A stretch of 37,657 nt of DNA from Nitratifractor sp. (lineage in GTDB: Bacteria > Campylobacterota > Campylobacteria > Campylobacterales > Sulfurovaceae): the NCBI GenBank assembly GCA_015486995.1, contig WFQO01000174.1, positions 1 through 37,657 of the forward strand, in the 5' to 3' direction. Position numbers and translations under genes: made by a program. This document shows, in pieces, positions 7,877-15,842 of the stretch. The notes beneath the pieces were generated by a model. That model searched no databases. It saw nothing but the letters and a program-made list of their open reading frames with translations, and was not told the DNA's origin. Position 1 is the stretch's first letter, and each line of letters opens with the position of its first letter.

Positions 7877-9528
7877 TGTTTGAACCTTTCGGGGGTTTTG
7901 GCGGGGCATTGCTTGTAGACAAACTCCCGTCGCAGCGTATGGAAAGGGCTCTTCGGATCCCAAAACTGAGGGTGCATAATCTCGAGCTCTTCGCGTTTGG
8001 CCGCCTCCAACGCCGCTTTGCCGGAGTCTATCCGATCGGCTTTAACGTCCAACCGATCGTAGTAACGATCCTCGTCACTGAGCAGTGCCCGGCAATAGGC
8101 TTTGAGGGCCTCGTCATACTCTTCGGCGGGCAATACGTGATCGATCATCCCGATCGCTTGGGCTTTGGGGGAGCTGATCGGTAGACACTCTTCCAGCAAC
8201 TTTCTCGCCGTCTCTTTGCCCACTCGCCTAGGCAACGTCCAGGTGTGGTATTCGCTGCCGCTGAGTCCCAGGGTTTTGTAGTGGGGATTGAGCACCACCC
8301 CCTCACGAGCGACGATTTTGTCGCAGGCCAGGCCCAAAAAGACACCGCCGGCACCCGCATTTCGCCCGATAGAGGCGACGGTGAGCACCTCCTCGGCGTA
8401 GAGGATCGACGCGATCAAATCGTTCATAGCGTTGATGTTGCTCCAGCCGTCTTCGCCCTGTTTTTTGCTGTCCTCGAGGATGTTGAGGTGAATGCCGTTA
8501 CTGAAAAATTCGCGCCCTCCCATCAGCACCAGCACTTCACAGCGCTCTTTGAGGTACTCGATCGCGTATTTGAGGCGGATGCACTGATCCGCACTCATCG
8601 CTCCGTTGTGAAAGTCAAAGTACAGATAGGCGATGCCGCCCTTCTCTTCGGCCCAGATTTCGTAGAACGTCTCATAACTGCGATCGAAAATCAGGGGGAT
8701 ACGCCGTTCTTTAACACCTTGGATTCGCTCTTTGAGCACATAAGTAGCCGGAAGCTTGAAGCGCCCCGGCTCTTTGAGGTGGCTGATCCAGACCGCGCCG
8801 TCGCCGGTTTTGAGGCAGACGGCACCGTTGCGTTTGGCCAGGACGGTTTTGATCGGTGCCTCGGCAAACTCCACACCCAAGCGCTCCTCGTTGTGGGCGC
8901 CGAAAAGGTGGCACGGCATCCCGGCGATCTCATCCAAAACGCCGGGGAGAGAGTCGCTGAGGTTGATCTTTTTGATAATCGTCCCGGTATCGTCCCTTTT
9001 CCAGTCGATGGAGCGCTCTTTTTGGGTAAAGCGCGGGTGCATCGGAGCATCGAGTTGCGGGATTTGCCGGCCGCTCTTGTGTGCTTCGAGCAAATCAGGC
9101 AGCATCGCCACGGCGGCTTGGGTCACCTCTTGACGATAGAGGGAGGCTTTGGTGGCTTCTTTTCGCACCGAAATAGCCGCTTCGGCCAAAATATCGCCGC
9201 CGTCGAGCTCTTCGGAGGCTTCCAGCCAAACCGCTCCCCACGACTCGGTGTCGCGACTGAGCGCGTGTTCTAAAGAATCGGGCCCCCGATCGCCCCGGGG
9301 ACCGGGGTGGAAGATGTAGGTGGGGCGAAGGGTGTAGACCTTCGGAGGGATGTAGCGGCGCAGATAGGGAGCCAGCACGATCTCGGGGTCGTGTTCAAGC
9401 AGCTCGCTTCGCATTTGCTCAGGACTCACGGCATAAACCACGCAAACCTCGTGCCCCAGATCTATCAGGCGGCAAAAGACGGCTTGGGAGAGGGAGTTGA
9501 AAGCCGAAACCAAGAGAGCGATACGCAT
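7858..9528 (-). CDS. hypX: HypX, CO-forming hydrogenase maturation protein
   Basis: A 556-residue two-domain enzyme. Residues 1 to about 270 are a formyl-tetrahydrofolate-binding hydrolase/formyltransferase domain with HPGPRGDRG (His74) and the ELDGGDI acidic motif (about 107-113). The C-terminal half is an enoyl-CoA hydratase/isomerase-like domain with GGREFFSNGIHLN and NAGAGGVFLGLACD oxyanion-hole motifs. Known HypX proteins convert the formyl group to CO through a CoA-bound intermediate, supplying the CO ligand of the NiFe(CN)2CO site when oxygen is present. The ribosome site is weak (AAGTTTAAG before ATG at 9528). Separated from hypE by a 93-bp gap full of repeats, but in the same direction and overlapping hypA. 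Confidence 0.92.
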   Translation of the reverse strand: MRIALLVSAFNSLSQAVFCRLIDLGHEVCVVYAVSPEQMRSELLEHDPEIVLAPYLRRYIPPKVYTLRPTYIFHPGPRGDRGPDSLEHALSRDTESWGAVWLEASEELDGGDILAEAAISVRKEATKASLYRQEVTQAAVAMLPDLLEAHKSGRQIPQLDAPMHPRFTQKERSIDWKRDDTGTIIKKINLSDSLPGVLDEIAGMPCHLFGAHNEERLGVEFAEAPIKTVLAKRNGAVCLKTGDGAVWISHLKEPGRFKLPATYVLKERIQGVKERRIPLIFDRSYETFYEIWAEEKGGIAYLYFDFHNGAMSADQCIRLKYAIEYLKERCEVLVLMGGREFFSNGIHLNILEDSKKQGEDGWSNINAMNDLIASILYAEEVLTVASIGRNAGAGGVFLGLACDKIVAREGVVLNPHYKTLGLSGSEYHTWTLPRRVGKETARKLLEECLPISSPKAQAIGMIDHVLPAEEYDEALKAYCRALLSDEDRYYDRLDVKADRIDSGKAALEAAKREELEIMHPQFWDPKSPFHTLRREFVYKQCPAKTPERFKQCTNTP

Positions 9529-9558
9529 CTTAAACTTTGAGATAAGAGTTTTTCACGT

Positions 9559-9615
9559 GGGGCGAAGCCCCGCCCCAATGACCAGTGACCAATGACCAAT
9601 GACTCGACGAAGTCG
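9559..9615. repeat. Iterated 7-bp repeat with hairpins, hypE-hypX gap
   Basis: The gap holds GGGGC-GAA-GCCCC (9559-9571), then about four tandem units of the type AATGACC/AGTGACC (9577-9603), then a second hairpin CGAC-GAA-GTCG (9605-9615). Read on the minus strand the order is ATTGGTC units followed by GGGGCTTCGCCCC. A related arrangement on the other strand lies at 21667-21716. Confidence 0.75.
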
Positions 9616-9621
9616 TTTCCA

Positions 9622-10623
9622 TCAACAAATCCTCGGCAGCAACTCCCCCGTCGGCAGCTCCAAAAAGCGCCGCGTACCCCACTCGCTCTCTAACACCACA
9701 CGGTCGGGATGACTCGTCGTGACCGTGCCGATCAGCGCGGCGCTCTCGCAACCGGGGAAAGCCTCCAAAATCTCCAAAGCCATCGGCACCTCGGCAGGAT
9801 CCAACGCCGTCACGAAGGTCCCCTCGTTGGCCAAGGCCGTAGGTTCAAAGCCCAACATTTCGCAAATCCCCCGCACCTCTTCGCTGACGGGAATCGCCCC
9901 CTCTTCCACTTCGATGCAGAGCTCGTTGGCCGCGGCCCACTCATTCAGCACCGCCGCCAAACCGCCCCGGGTGGCGTCGCGCAGGGCGTGGGGGCGGATA
10001 CCGCCATCCAGCAGGCTCGCCACCTGAGGCCACAAGGAGGCGCAGTCGCTTTGCAGAGCGCTCTGCATCTCCAACCCCTCTCGGGAGACGAAGATCGTCG
10101 CCCCGTGGCGGCCGATGTCACGACTGATGACGATAGCGTCGCCCTCTTGGATGTTGCGAATACCGATACCCTGCGCCTGCACTTCGCCGATACCCGTGGT
10201 GTTGATAAAAAGCCCGTCCACCGTCCCTTTGGGGACCACCTTGGTATCACCCGAGACAATGATCGCATCGTTCGTGGCCAGCTCCTTCTTCATACTCCGC
10301 ACGATTCGCTCCAGCTTTCTCGTTTCAAATCCCTCTTCGATGATGACCGAAAGGCTGAGGTATCTGGGCGCCGCTCCCATCATCGCCAGATCGTTGCACG
10401 TCCCGCAGATACTGAGCTTGCCGATGTCGCCGCCGGGGAAAAAGAGGGGCGAGACGGTAAAGCTGTCGGTGGTCATCGCGGGATTTTTCAGCGAAGCCAA
10501 CAAGGCGGCATCCTCGCCCCGGTCCAAAATCTCGTTGCCCAGATGCTTCCAGAAAATCTCGTGAATGAGGGCCTGATTCTCCGCACCGCCGTTGCCGTGG
10601 GCCAGAGTAACGGTTTTGGTCAT
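9622..10623 (-). CDS. hypE: Hydrogenase expression/formation protein HypE
   Basis: A 333-residue PurM-like ATPase that dehydrates the carbamoyl group on its C-terminal cysteine to thiocyanate, the source of the CN ligands. The N-terminal LAHGNGG motif, DAALL, SGDTKVV and the exact C-terminal PRIC ending (Cys333) are all present, so it is intact. It partners HypF for carbamoylation and HypC-HypD for cyanide transfer. Its ATG overlaps the stop of the PIN toxin gene in ATGA, and the ribosome-binding GGAAGAG lies inside that gene, so hypE translation should be coupled to a toxin gene. Confidence 0.96.
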   Translation of the reverse strand: MTKTVTLAHGNGGAENQALIHEIFWKHLGNEILDRGEDAALLASLKNPAMTTDSFTVSPLFFPGGDIGKLSICGTCNDLAMMGAAPRYLSLSVIIEEGFETRKLERIVRSMKKELATNDAIIVSGDTKVVPKGTVDGLFINTTGIGEVQAQGIGIRNIQEGDAIVISRDIGRHGATIFVSREGLEMQSALQSDCASLWPQVASLLDGGIRPHALRDATRGGLAAVLNEWAAANELCIEVEEGAIPVSEEVRGICEMLGFEPTALANEGTFVTALDPAEVPMALEILEAFPGCESAALIGTVTTSHPDRVVLESEWGTRRFLELPTGELLPRIC

Positions 10624-11063
10624 GAAGCTCTTCCTTCGGTTAAATCTTTCGGTGAAAGGATTTTGATCGATTCAAAATTTTTCAGACGCAGGAGTTTTCG
10701 ATCTTGGGTGACCAAAATATCAACGCTGTGCCGGTATGCCGTTTGTAACATCAAAAGATCCTCCAGGTCATCAAAAACCTTTTCGTTGAAAAGAAAAAAG
10801 GCGTAACGGGTATCGTGGGCATCGAAAAAGAGCGGTTCGATCTCTTCCATCATTTTTTGCATCGCATGGACAACCATCTGTTTATCGATCTTTTTGCGCT
10901 CTGTCAGAATATAAAACATCGTCGTTATGGCATCCGAAAAGAGGAAGAATCGGTTGTGTAGATTTTCTTCGGTATCAAGATACCATTGAGCCGTATCCGA
11001 AGCGTTGTCTCTTGTTCGGTCCAGTAAATCAAGACAAATATTGGTGTCAAGTAGAAAATTCAT
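10620..11063 (-). CDS. PIN-domain toxin (VapC-like)
   Basis: A 147-residue PIN-domain protein, a Mg2+-dependent RNase fold. The acidic residues expected for the active site are visible: Asp6 in FLLDTNI, the DDLED cluster at 98-102, and Asp121 in LVTQDRKL. The preceding small ribbon-helix-helix gene overlaps it by 4 bases (ATGA), the standard toxin-antitoxin layout. The RNA target cannot be told. It stands between hypD and hypE in the same strand and overlaps hypE by 4 bases. It could act as a genuine toxin or be retained for coupling; see findings. Confidence 0.85.
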   Translation of the reverse strand: MNFLLDTNICLDLLDRTRDNASDTAQWYLDTEENLHNRFFLFSDAITTMFYILTERKKIDKQMVVHAMQKMMEEIEPLFFDAHDTRYAFFLFNEKVFDDLEDLLMLQTAYRHSVDILVTQDRKLLRLKNFESIKILSPKDLTEGRAS

Positions 11064-11335
11064 TCGAAACGGGAACTCTCTTTGTAAAATTCATTTCGCA
11101 TCTCTTTGTAAGACTCATTCCCGATCATGCCATCAAGCATTCCGATGAAGCTGCCGTCTCTTTTATTGGCGCTTTTTTCGATTTCGTCCAGAATTTCGGG
11201 ATTTTTGACGACCGCTTTGAGATAGAGTGTGATGGCCTGAGTGAGGTTTTTGTGCCGTTTTTTCAAAATCTTTTGCGCTTCATCGACTAAGGTCCGATCG
11301 AAAAGAAAATTTTTGCGGACTTGTAGTGCTTTCAT
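11060..11335 (-). CDS. Ribbon-helix-helix antitoxin
   Basis: A 91-residue basic/acidic protein. Residues 5-45 fit a ribbon-helix-helix DNA-binding domain (beta strand VRKNFLFD, then two helices TLVDEAQKILKKRHKN and LTQAITLYLKAVV). The C-terminal half is charged and probably flexible, as expected for toxin-neutralising segments. The ATG has GAGAGG upstream. A palindrome over its own promoter (11358-11380) is the probable autoregulatory operator for the antitoxin-toxin complex. Confidence 0.75.
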   Translation of the reverse strand: MKALQVRKNFLFDRTLVDEAQKILKKRHKNLTQAITLYLKAVVKNPEILDEIEKSANKRDGSFIGMLDGMIGNESYKEMRNEFYKESSRFE

Positions 11336-11357
11336 AACGGTTTACCTCTCAATTTTT

Positions 11358-11390
11358 ATACATATTACTGAAATATGTATTGCTTGTCAA
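11358..11390 (-). promoter_or_regulatory. Promoter and palindromic operator of the toxin-antitoxin pair
   Basis: On the minus strand TTGACA (11390-11385), a 17-base spacer and TAATAT (11367-11362) form a near-consensus sigma-70 promoter, starting at the very end of hypD. Over the -10 box lies a perfect inverted repeat of 9-bp arms, ATACATATT and AATATGTAT, with a 5-base spacer (11358-11380). The overlap suggests repression by the ribbon-helix-helix antitoxin. Confidence 0.7.
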
Positions 11391-12544
11391 TGTAGCAGAT
11401 CCCCATACTTGTAATAGGCCGCGCAAGCCCCCTCGCTACTGACCATACAACTCCCCAGGGGCTTTTGGGGGGTGCAGGCGGTGCCGAAGACCTGGCATTC
11501 GGTGGGCTCGGCCATCCCCCGCAATATGTCGCCGCAGATGCAGAGTTTGTGATCTTCGATCTCTTCGATAGGCAGAATGTCGCGATAGACCACTTCCGCG
11601 TCGATGGAAGCATACTCGTCCCGTAGCTTCAGCGCACTATCTGGGATATTGCCCAAGCCCCGCCATTTGAAAAGGGGGCGTTTTTCAAAGTAGCGTCCGA
11701 TCTGCTTTTGGGCCGCCACGTTTCCGTCCATCGTCACGCTGCGGCGATACTGGATCTCCAGCTCGCAGCGATTTTGCACGCATTGTCGCACCAGCATCAG
11801 CACCCCCTCCATCACATCCACCGGCTCGAAACCGCTGACGACTACCGGACGGCCGTATTTTTCGGGAAACTCTTTGTAGATTTTGGCCCCGGCGATGACA
11901 CTGACGTGGCTGGGGCCGATGAAGGCGTCGATGCGGTTGTTGTAGCTATCCACGTGTTCGTCGCGGCTGTCGATGAGTTCACGCATCACTTCGGGCACGG
12001 TGACGTGGTTGACGTGCACCAGCAGATTTTTCAGCCCCAGCTTCTGGGCCCGGGCGATCATCGCCGCGGTCATCGGGGTAGTGGTCTCGAAACCGATGGC
12101 GAAAAAGATCACCTTTTTATCGGGGTTTTCTTGGGCAATCTTGATCGTATCGAGCGGGCTATAGACAAAGCGCACATCGGCCCCGCGGCTTCTGGCGTCT
12201 TGCAAGCTGCCCTGAGAGCCCGGTACCTTGATCATATCCCCAAGCGTGACCAGGATCACCTCCTCCTGCATCGCCAAAATATAGGCGTGGTCGATCCGCT
12301 CTTTTGGCATGATGCACACGGGGCAGCCTGGGCCGTGGATGAAGCGGATGTTGTGGGGCATCAGCTGTTTGAGACCGTACTTCATGATGGTATGGGTATG
12401 GCCGCCGCAGACTTCCATAATGCGGATTTCCCGATCCAGCTTCGCCGCCTCCTCGTGAATGAGCTTGGAGAGGGCCTTGATCGTCGCCGGATCGCGAAAG
12501 TCGTCATACAAATTTTTAAGTTGCAGCTTCACAGTTGTCCCCAT
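11387..12544 (-). CDS. hypD: Hydrogenase formation protein HypD
   Basis: A 385-residue iron-sulfur protein that, with HypC, holds the Fe while CN and CO are attached. Conserved motifs are clear: EVCGGHTHTIMKYG near residue 45, HGPGCPVCI near 70-78, GFETTTP, and the C-terminal CICGDILRG ... CTPQKPLGSCMVSSEGACAAYY cysteines that bind the [4Fe-4S] cluster. The ATG at 12544 overlaps hypC by 29 bases. A GTG at 12532 preceded by GGGGA would give a shorter N-terminus and is a reasonable alternative start. The stop lies next to the -35 box of the toxin-antitoxin promoter. Confidence 0.96.
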   Translation of the reverse strand: MGTTVKLQLKNLYDDFRDPATIKALSKLIHEEAAKLDREIRIMEVCGGHTHTIMKYGLKQLMPHNIRFIHGPGCPVCIMPKERIDHAYILAMQEEVILVTLGDMIKVPGSQGSLQDARSRGADVRFVYSPLDTIKIAQENPDKKVIFFAIGFETTTPMTAAMIARAQKLGLKNLLVHVNHVTVPEVMRELIDSRDEHVDSYNNRIDAFIGPSHVSVIAGAKIYKEFPEKYGRPVVVSGFEPVDVMEGVLMLVRQCVQNRCELEIQYRRSVTMDGNVAAQKQIGRYFEKRPLFKWRGLGNIPDSALKLRDEYASIDAEVVYRDILPIEEIEDHKLCICGDILRGMAEPTECQVFGTACTPQKPLGSCMVSSEGACAAYYKYGDLLH

Positions 12545-12800
12545 CCAGTATTGCCTGCCGCCTCTCCTCTTCGTCCATTAGGGCCAAAATTTCTTTATAG
12601 GTCTCGATGGAAGCCAAGGCATCCTCTTCGCTGATGATGTTCATCGCGAAGCCGATGTGAATGAGTACGTAATCGCCCACTTTGACCTCATCCTCGACAA
12701 AATCGATCCCCACTTCCCGCTGCACCCCCATCGTATCGACGACGGCGGTGGCTTTGGCTTTGTCGATTTTGACCACTTTGCTCGGTATCGAAAGGCACAT
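12516..12800 (-). CDS. hypC: Hydrogenase assembly chaperone HypC
   Basis: A 94-residue HypC/HupF family chaperone. The N-terminal MCLSIPSKV provides the essential Cys2, which binds the Fe(CN)2CO unit with HypD and contacts the large-subunit precursor. GDYVLIHIGFAM is the second family motif. AGGAG lies seven bases upstream of the ATG. The C-terminal tail of about 20 residues is charged. One copy serves the locus, so it probably handles both hydrogenases, although the second hydrogenase lacks a C-terminal extension. Confidence 0.95.
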   Translation of the reverse strand: MCLSIPSKVVKIDKAKATAVVDTMGVQREVGIDFVEDEVKVGDYVLIHIGFAMNIISEEDALASIETYKEILALMDEEERRQAILDGDNCEAAT

Positions 12801-12808
12801 AAGATCTC

Positions 12809-13579
12809 CTATCGCATTTTTCGTTTGAATTCGATCCAGTCGATCACTTTTTGGATCGTCTCGGGCTCTTTGATGTTGACTTCCAGGATGTCCACACCGG
12901 GCTTGATCCGCCGGGCTTGGGTCTTTTCGTGTTCGATATCGTAGTCGAAATAGGGCAGCAGATCGGTTTTGGTGATGAGGACCAGATCGGCCTGGCGGAA
13001 CATCACGGGATATTTTTCGATCTTGTCACCCCCTTCGGGTACGCTGACCAGCACGATGTTCAGATGTGTCCCCACATCGTAGCTGGCGGGGCAGACCAGG
13101 TTGCCCACGTTTTCGACGAAGCAGACGTCGATCTCCTCCAGCGGCATTTCGTGCAGTCCCTTGTGGACCATAAAGGCGTCCAGGTGGCAGGCACTCCCCG
13201 TGGTGATCTGATAGGCGGGGATCCCTTTTTCGCGGATGCGGTCGGCATCCCGGTTGGTCTCCAGGTCCCCTTCGATGACGCCGAAGCGAAAGGGCGCCGT
13301 CTCAGCCATCGTCTCCAGCAACGTCGTCTTGCCGCTGCCGGGAGAACTCATCAGATTGATCGCCAACACCCCGTGGCGGTCGAAGTGCTCCCGGTTGTGT
13401 TGCGCTTCGTGGTCGTTTTTTTCCAGGATCTTGCTAATGACCTCGATGGTTTTCCCGTCGTTGAGCTGCGGGTTGTGATGCAGCGTCTCGTGGGCCGCCT
13501 GATGGGTATGACTGTGGTGATCGTGGTCGGGATCGTGATGGTGATGATCGGTGATGCTACAGCCGCAATCTTTACACAT
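12809..13579 (-). CDS. hypB: Hydrogenase nickel incorporation GTPase HypB
   Basis: A 256-residue G3E-family GTPase that delivers nickel with HypA. It starts MCKDCGCS, the high-affinity N-terminal metal motif, then a His-rich stretch (residues 12-36, about a dozen His) suited to nickel storage. The P-loop is SSPGSGKTTLLE, followed by GDLETNRDADR, GSACHLDA with the metal-binding Cys-His, and the NKxD-type element ITKTDLLPY. AAGGAGA precedes the ATG. Located just after nikO, which also has a His-rich tail. Confidence 0.96.
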   Translation of the reverse strand: MCKDCGCSITDHHHHDPDHDHHSHTHQAAHETLHHNPQLNDGKTIEVISKILEKNDHEAQHNREHFDRHGVLAINLMSSPGSGKTTLLETMAETAPFRFGVIEGDLETNRDADRIREKGIPAYQITTGSACHLDAFMVHKGLHEMPLEEIDVCFVENVGNLVCPASYDVGTHLNIVLVSVPEGGDKIEKYPVMFRQADLVLITKTDLLPYFDYDIEHEKTQARRIKPGVDILEVNIKEPETIQKVIDWIEFKRKMR

Positions 13580-13591
13580 ATTTTCTCCTTC

Positions 13592-14341
13592 TCAAAAATG
13601 TAGATGGTAGTGGGAATGGACAAACTTTTTATGCCGATGCTTATGCTTGTGAATCAGGTTGGCTTGAACGAGTAGGTCGAGATCTTCCATCAGACTCTCC
13701 ATATCCCCGTCATAGACGACGCGATGGCTCTCGTCCAGCACGACAGCCCGTCGACAAGACTCGTAGGCTACGCTCAAGTCGTGCGTCGCAAGGACGATCG
13801 TCGTATCCAACTCCGACAGCAGATCGATCAACCACCCCGTCGTTCTGGGGTCCATTGCCGTCGTGGGTTCATCCAAGAGCAAAAGTTCGGGCTCATAGGC
13901 TAGAATCGAAGCCAGGATCACCTTCTGTTTCTCGCCGCCGCTGAGTTTCAGCGGAGATTTGTCCAAAAGGTTTCGCACTCCAAAGGTTTCGGCGATTCTG
14001 TCAATACGCTCCTCGATATCCTCAAATCCGAATTCCCGCAGAGAAAACGCGATTTCGTCATAGACCGTAGGGTTGAAAATCATCGCGTCAGGGTTTTGAA
14101 ACAAAATACCCACATCAGGGCGCAGTCGCTTGGCGTATTTTTTGTCGACTTTTACCTTGTGAAACAGGTACTCGCCCTTTGTCGGAAAATAGAGTGCCGC
14201 CAGGATACGAAGCAGCGTCGATTTGCCGCTGCCGTTGCTGCCGAGGACGGCCACCCTCTCTCCCTTGTCGATCTGCAAACCGACTCTCTCCAGCGCAAGG
14301 ACATCGTCATAGCGATAGCTGACGTTTCGCACTTCAATCAC
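13592..14341 (-). CDS. nikO: Nickel ECF transporter ATPase NikO/CbiO with His-rich tail
   Basis: A 249-residue ABC ATPase of the energy-coupling-factor type. Walker A is LGSNGSGKST (about 34-43), the signature LSGGEKQKV, Walker B LLLLDEPT and the H-loop ATHDLS are intact. It powers uptake through NikQ and NikM. Nickel rather than cobalt is inferred from the hyp/hydrogenase context. The last 23 residues contain eight His in an alternating His-Lys pattern, an unusual cytoplasmic tail that could bind Ni2+ on entry. It overlaps nikQ by 8 bases. Confidence 0.9.
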   Translation of the reverse strand: MIEVRNVSYRYDDVLALERVGLQIDKGERVAVLGSNGSGKSTLLRILAALYFPTKGEYLFHKVKVDKKYAKRLRPDVGILFQNPDAMIFNPTVYDEIAFSLREFGFEDIEERIDRIAETFGVRNLLDKSPLKLSGGEKQKVILASILAYEPELLLLDEPTTAMDPRTTGWLIDLLSELDTTIVLATHDLSVAYESCRRAVVLDESHRVVYDGDMESLMEDLDLLVQANLIHKHKHRHKKFVHSHYHLHF

Positions 14342-14888
14342 GGAAAAACCCTCTCGCTTTCATCGCCAACGTGCGCTCATTCGCATCATAGAAAGACTTT
14401 TCCAAAAAAAACTCAAACGCTCGCGCGATAAAGGCGGGGTTTTTGTCTTTAAGCCGCCATCCTCTTGAGAGGTAAGCCAACCGAAGCTCCTCAAAGCTTT
14501 TTTTGTAGGAAAAAATTTGTGACAAAGCGATCGTGGTCAGGTAGCTGAGGTCTTTAGAGAAACCGACGATTTGGACAATGGAGTAGTGAGTAAAAAACCA
14601 AAAGACGAAATAGGTCAAAAGATAGACTTTGAGGTTGATGTAAAACAGATACTCCCAGGGGGTCTCGTGTCGCCACAGCGCCATTGCCGCATATCCCAAG
14701 CTGACCCCTAGATTGAAGATCAAAATGGAGCGAATCACGCGAATCGTCAGAGGCACGATTTTTGGAAAGCTCACGATCCAAAGCGCTATCAATGCGGTAA
14801 ACAGGTATGCAAGATGATGCAGACTCAACAGGGTAAAAAAAGCCGCGACGAAAAAGAGTCTGGCCGAGAGAATCTTATTTTTTTGCAA
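14334..14888 (-). CDS. nikQ: Nickel ECF transporter transmembrane protein NikQ/CbiQ
   Basis: A 184-residue membrane protein, short for CbiQ (usually about 220-260), with four or five hydrophobic segments. The cytoplasmic coupling motifs that contact the ATPase are visible: LRLAYLSRGWR near residue 142 and RTLAMKARGFF at the C-terminus, both of the Ala-Arg-Gly type. The start is a TTG inside the end of nikN (overlap of 14 bases); no better start is available, so the N-terminus is moderately certain. Sits between nikN and nikO in the transport operon. Confidence 0.85.
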   Translation of the reverse strand: MQKNKILSARLFFVAAFFTLLSLHHLAYLFTALIALWIVSFPKIVPLTIRVIRSILIFNLGVSLGYAAMALWRHETPWEYLFYINLKVYLLTYFVFWFFTHYSIVQIVGFSKDLSYLTTIALSQIFSYKKSFEELRLAYLSRGWRLKDKNPAFIARAFEFFLEKSFYDANERTLAMKARGFFRD

Positions 14889-15168
14889 GGATTTTTCCTA
14901 TCATCATCCACAAAAGATAGATCAACACGACTCCGACAACGGCACTAAGGTAGTATCCCGTTACGCTTCCGGTTCCGGGGGCCGTATACTCAGGAAGCAA
15001 GGGATGAAGCGCCGAGTGAAAATGCTTCATACCTTCAGGGATGAAGCCCAGTTTCTCGGCGTAATAGTGCACATCCCACTCCCCCCAGGCCTCCGCATCG
15101 GTCAAAAGCCCCAACGGAACGCACGCAAGCATCACGGCCACGATGGGCCATATCCTCTTGACATTCAT
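14875..15168 (-). CDS. nikN: Nickel transporter accessory subunit NikN (PDGLE/CbiN-like)
   Basis: A 97-residue protein with a signal-like N-terminal helix (residues 7-22), a periplasmic loop, and a C-terminal transmembrane helix (about 70-92). The loop AEKLGFIP ... LLPEYTAPG follows the pattern of the small N component of Ni/Co ECF transporters, which assists NikM in metal loading, although the literal PDGLE motif has drifted to GEWDV. Overlaps nikM by 4 bases and nikQ by 14, so it is part of one translation unit. Confidence 0.75.
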   Translation of the reverse strand: MNVKRIWPIVAVMLACVPLGLLTDAEAWGEWDVHYYAEKLGFIPEGMKHFHSALHPLLPEYTAPGTGSVTGYYLSAVVGVVLIYLLWMMIGKILAKK

Positions 15169-15806
15169 ACTTGTCCCTCTCTTTTTTTCAAAAATGTGTA
15201 GACGATTTGCGTAAAGACACCCTCGATGACCCCGAAGATCAACAGATGCGCCGTCATCATCGCGGGGACCGTCACCTCCAAACCGAAGGGAAAGTAGAGG
15301 GGCTTGCCTGCCGCGTCACTAAAGAGCCAGGGCTGTATGCCCAACACCACAGCATCGCACAAAGCGGCGGCATTGATGGAAACCCATCCCGCGATAAAGG
15401 GGGCGAATTTTGTTTTTTCCTTCAAAGCCTGGTAAACGGCGTAGCCGGCAAACGCCGCGATAAAGGCCATATCGAAAGCGTTGACGGCCCAAGTGGAGAT
15501 CCCGCCGTCCCCAAAGACGAGCGCTTGAATGAGCAGGACGAAAGAGACCGCGATAAAGGCGACCCAGGGCCCAAAGAGTATCGCCAAGAGCGCCGTCCCG
15601 ATGGCATGCCCGCTCGTGCCGCCGGGAACAGGAATGTTGAACATCATCACCAAAAAGCTGAGTGCGCTGAGTGATCCGAGCAAGGGAAGGGTTTTCTCAT
15701 CCAAAAACGATTTGAGTTTGCGAAATCCATACGCCCATAACGGGAGCATCACCGCATAACTTGTCGCGACCGTCGCCGGTGAGAGATACCCGTCGGGAAT
15801 ATGCAT
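15165..15806 (-). CDS. nikM: Nickel ECF transporter substrate-binding membrane protein NikM/CbiM
   Basis: A 213-residue polytopic protein beginning MHIPDGYLSP, whose free N-terminus and His2 are known metal ligands in this family; His67 in PGGTSGHAIG is the further conserved ligand. It binds Ni2+ (or Co2+) and passes it through the membrane with NikN, NikQ and NikO. AGAGGAGA precedes the ATG. First gene of the long operon running to 6426. A palindrome at 15843-15860, 37 bases upstream of the start, resembles the one in front of hydA. Confidence 0.93.
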   Translation of the reverse strand: MHIPDGYLSPATVATSYAVMLPLWAYGFRKLKSFLDEKTLPLLGSLSALSFLVMMFNIPVPGGTSGHAIGTALLAILFGPWVAFIAVSFVLLIQALVFGDGGISTWAVNAFDMAFIAAFAGYAVYQALKEKTKFAPFIAGWVSINAAALCDAVVLGIQPWLFSDAAGKPLYFPFGLEVTVPAMMTAHLLIFGVIEGVFTQIVYTFLKKREGQV

Positions 15807-15842
15807 ATGCTCTCCTCTGTTCCATCCGATCTATTCTATGTC

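Noticed and set aside
9577-9603. CRISPR array
   Set aside because: The repeats are 7 bp with no spacers, and no cas genes are present in the window.
9530-9751. Small minus-strand frame across the repeat gap into hypE
   Set aside because: It overlaps the hypE end in another frame and consists largely of repeat sequence; no ribosome site.
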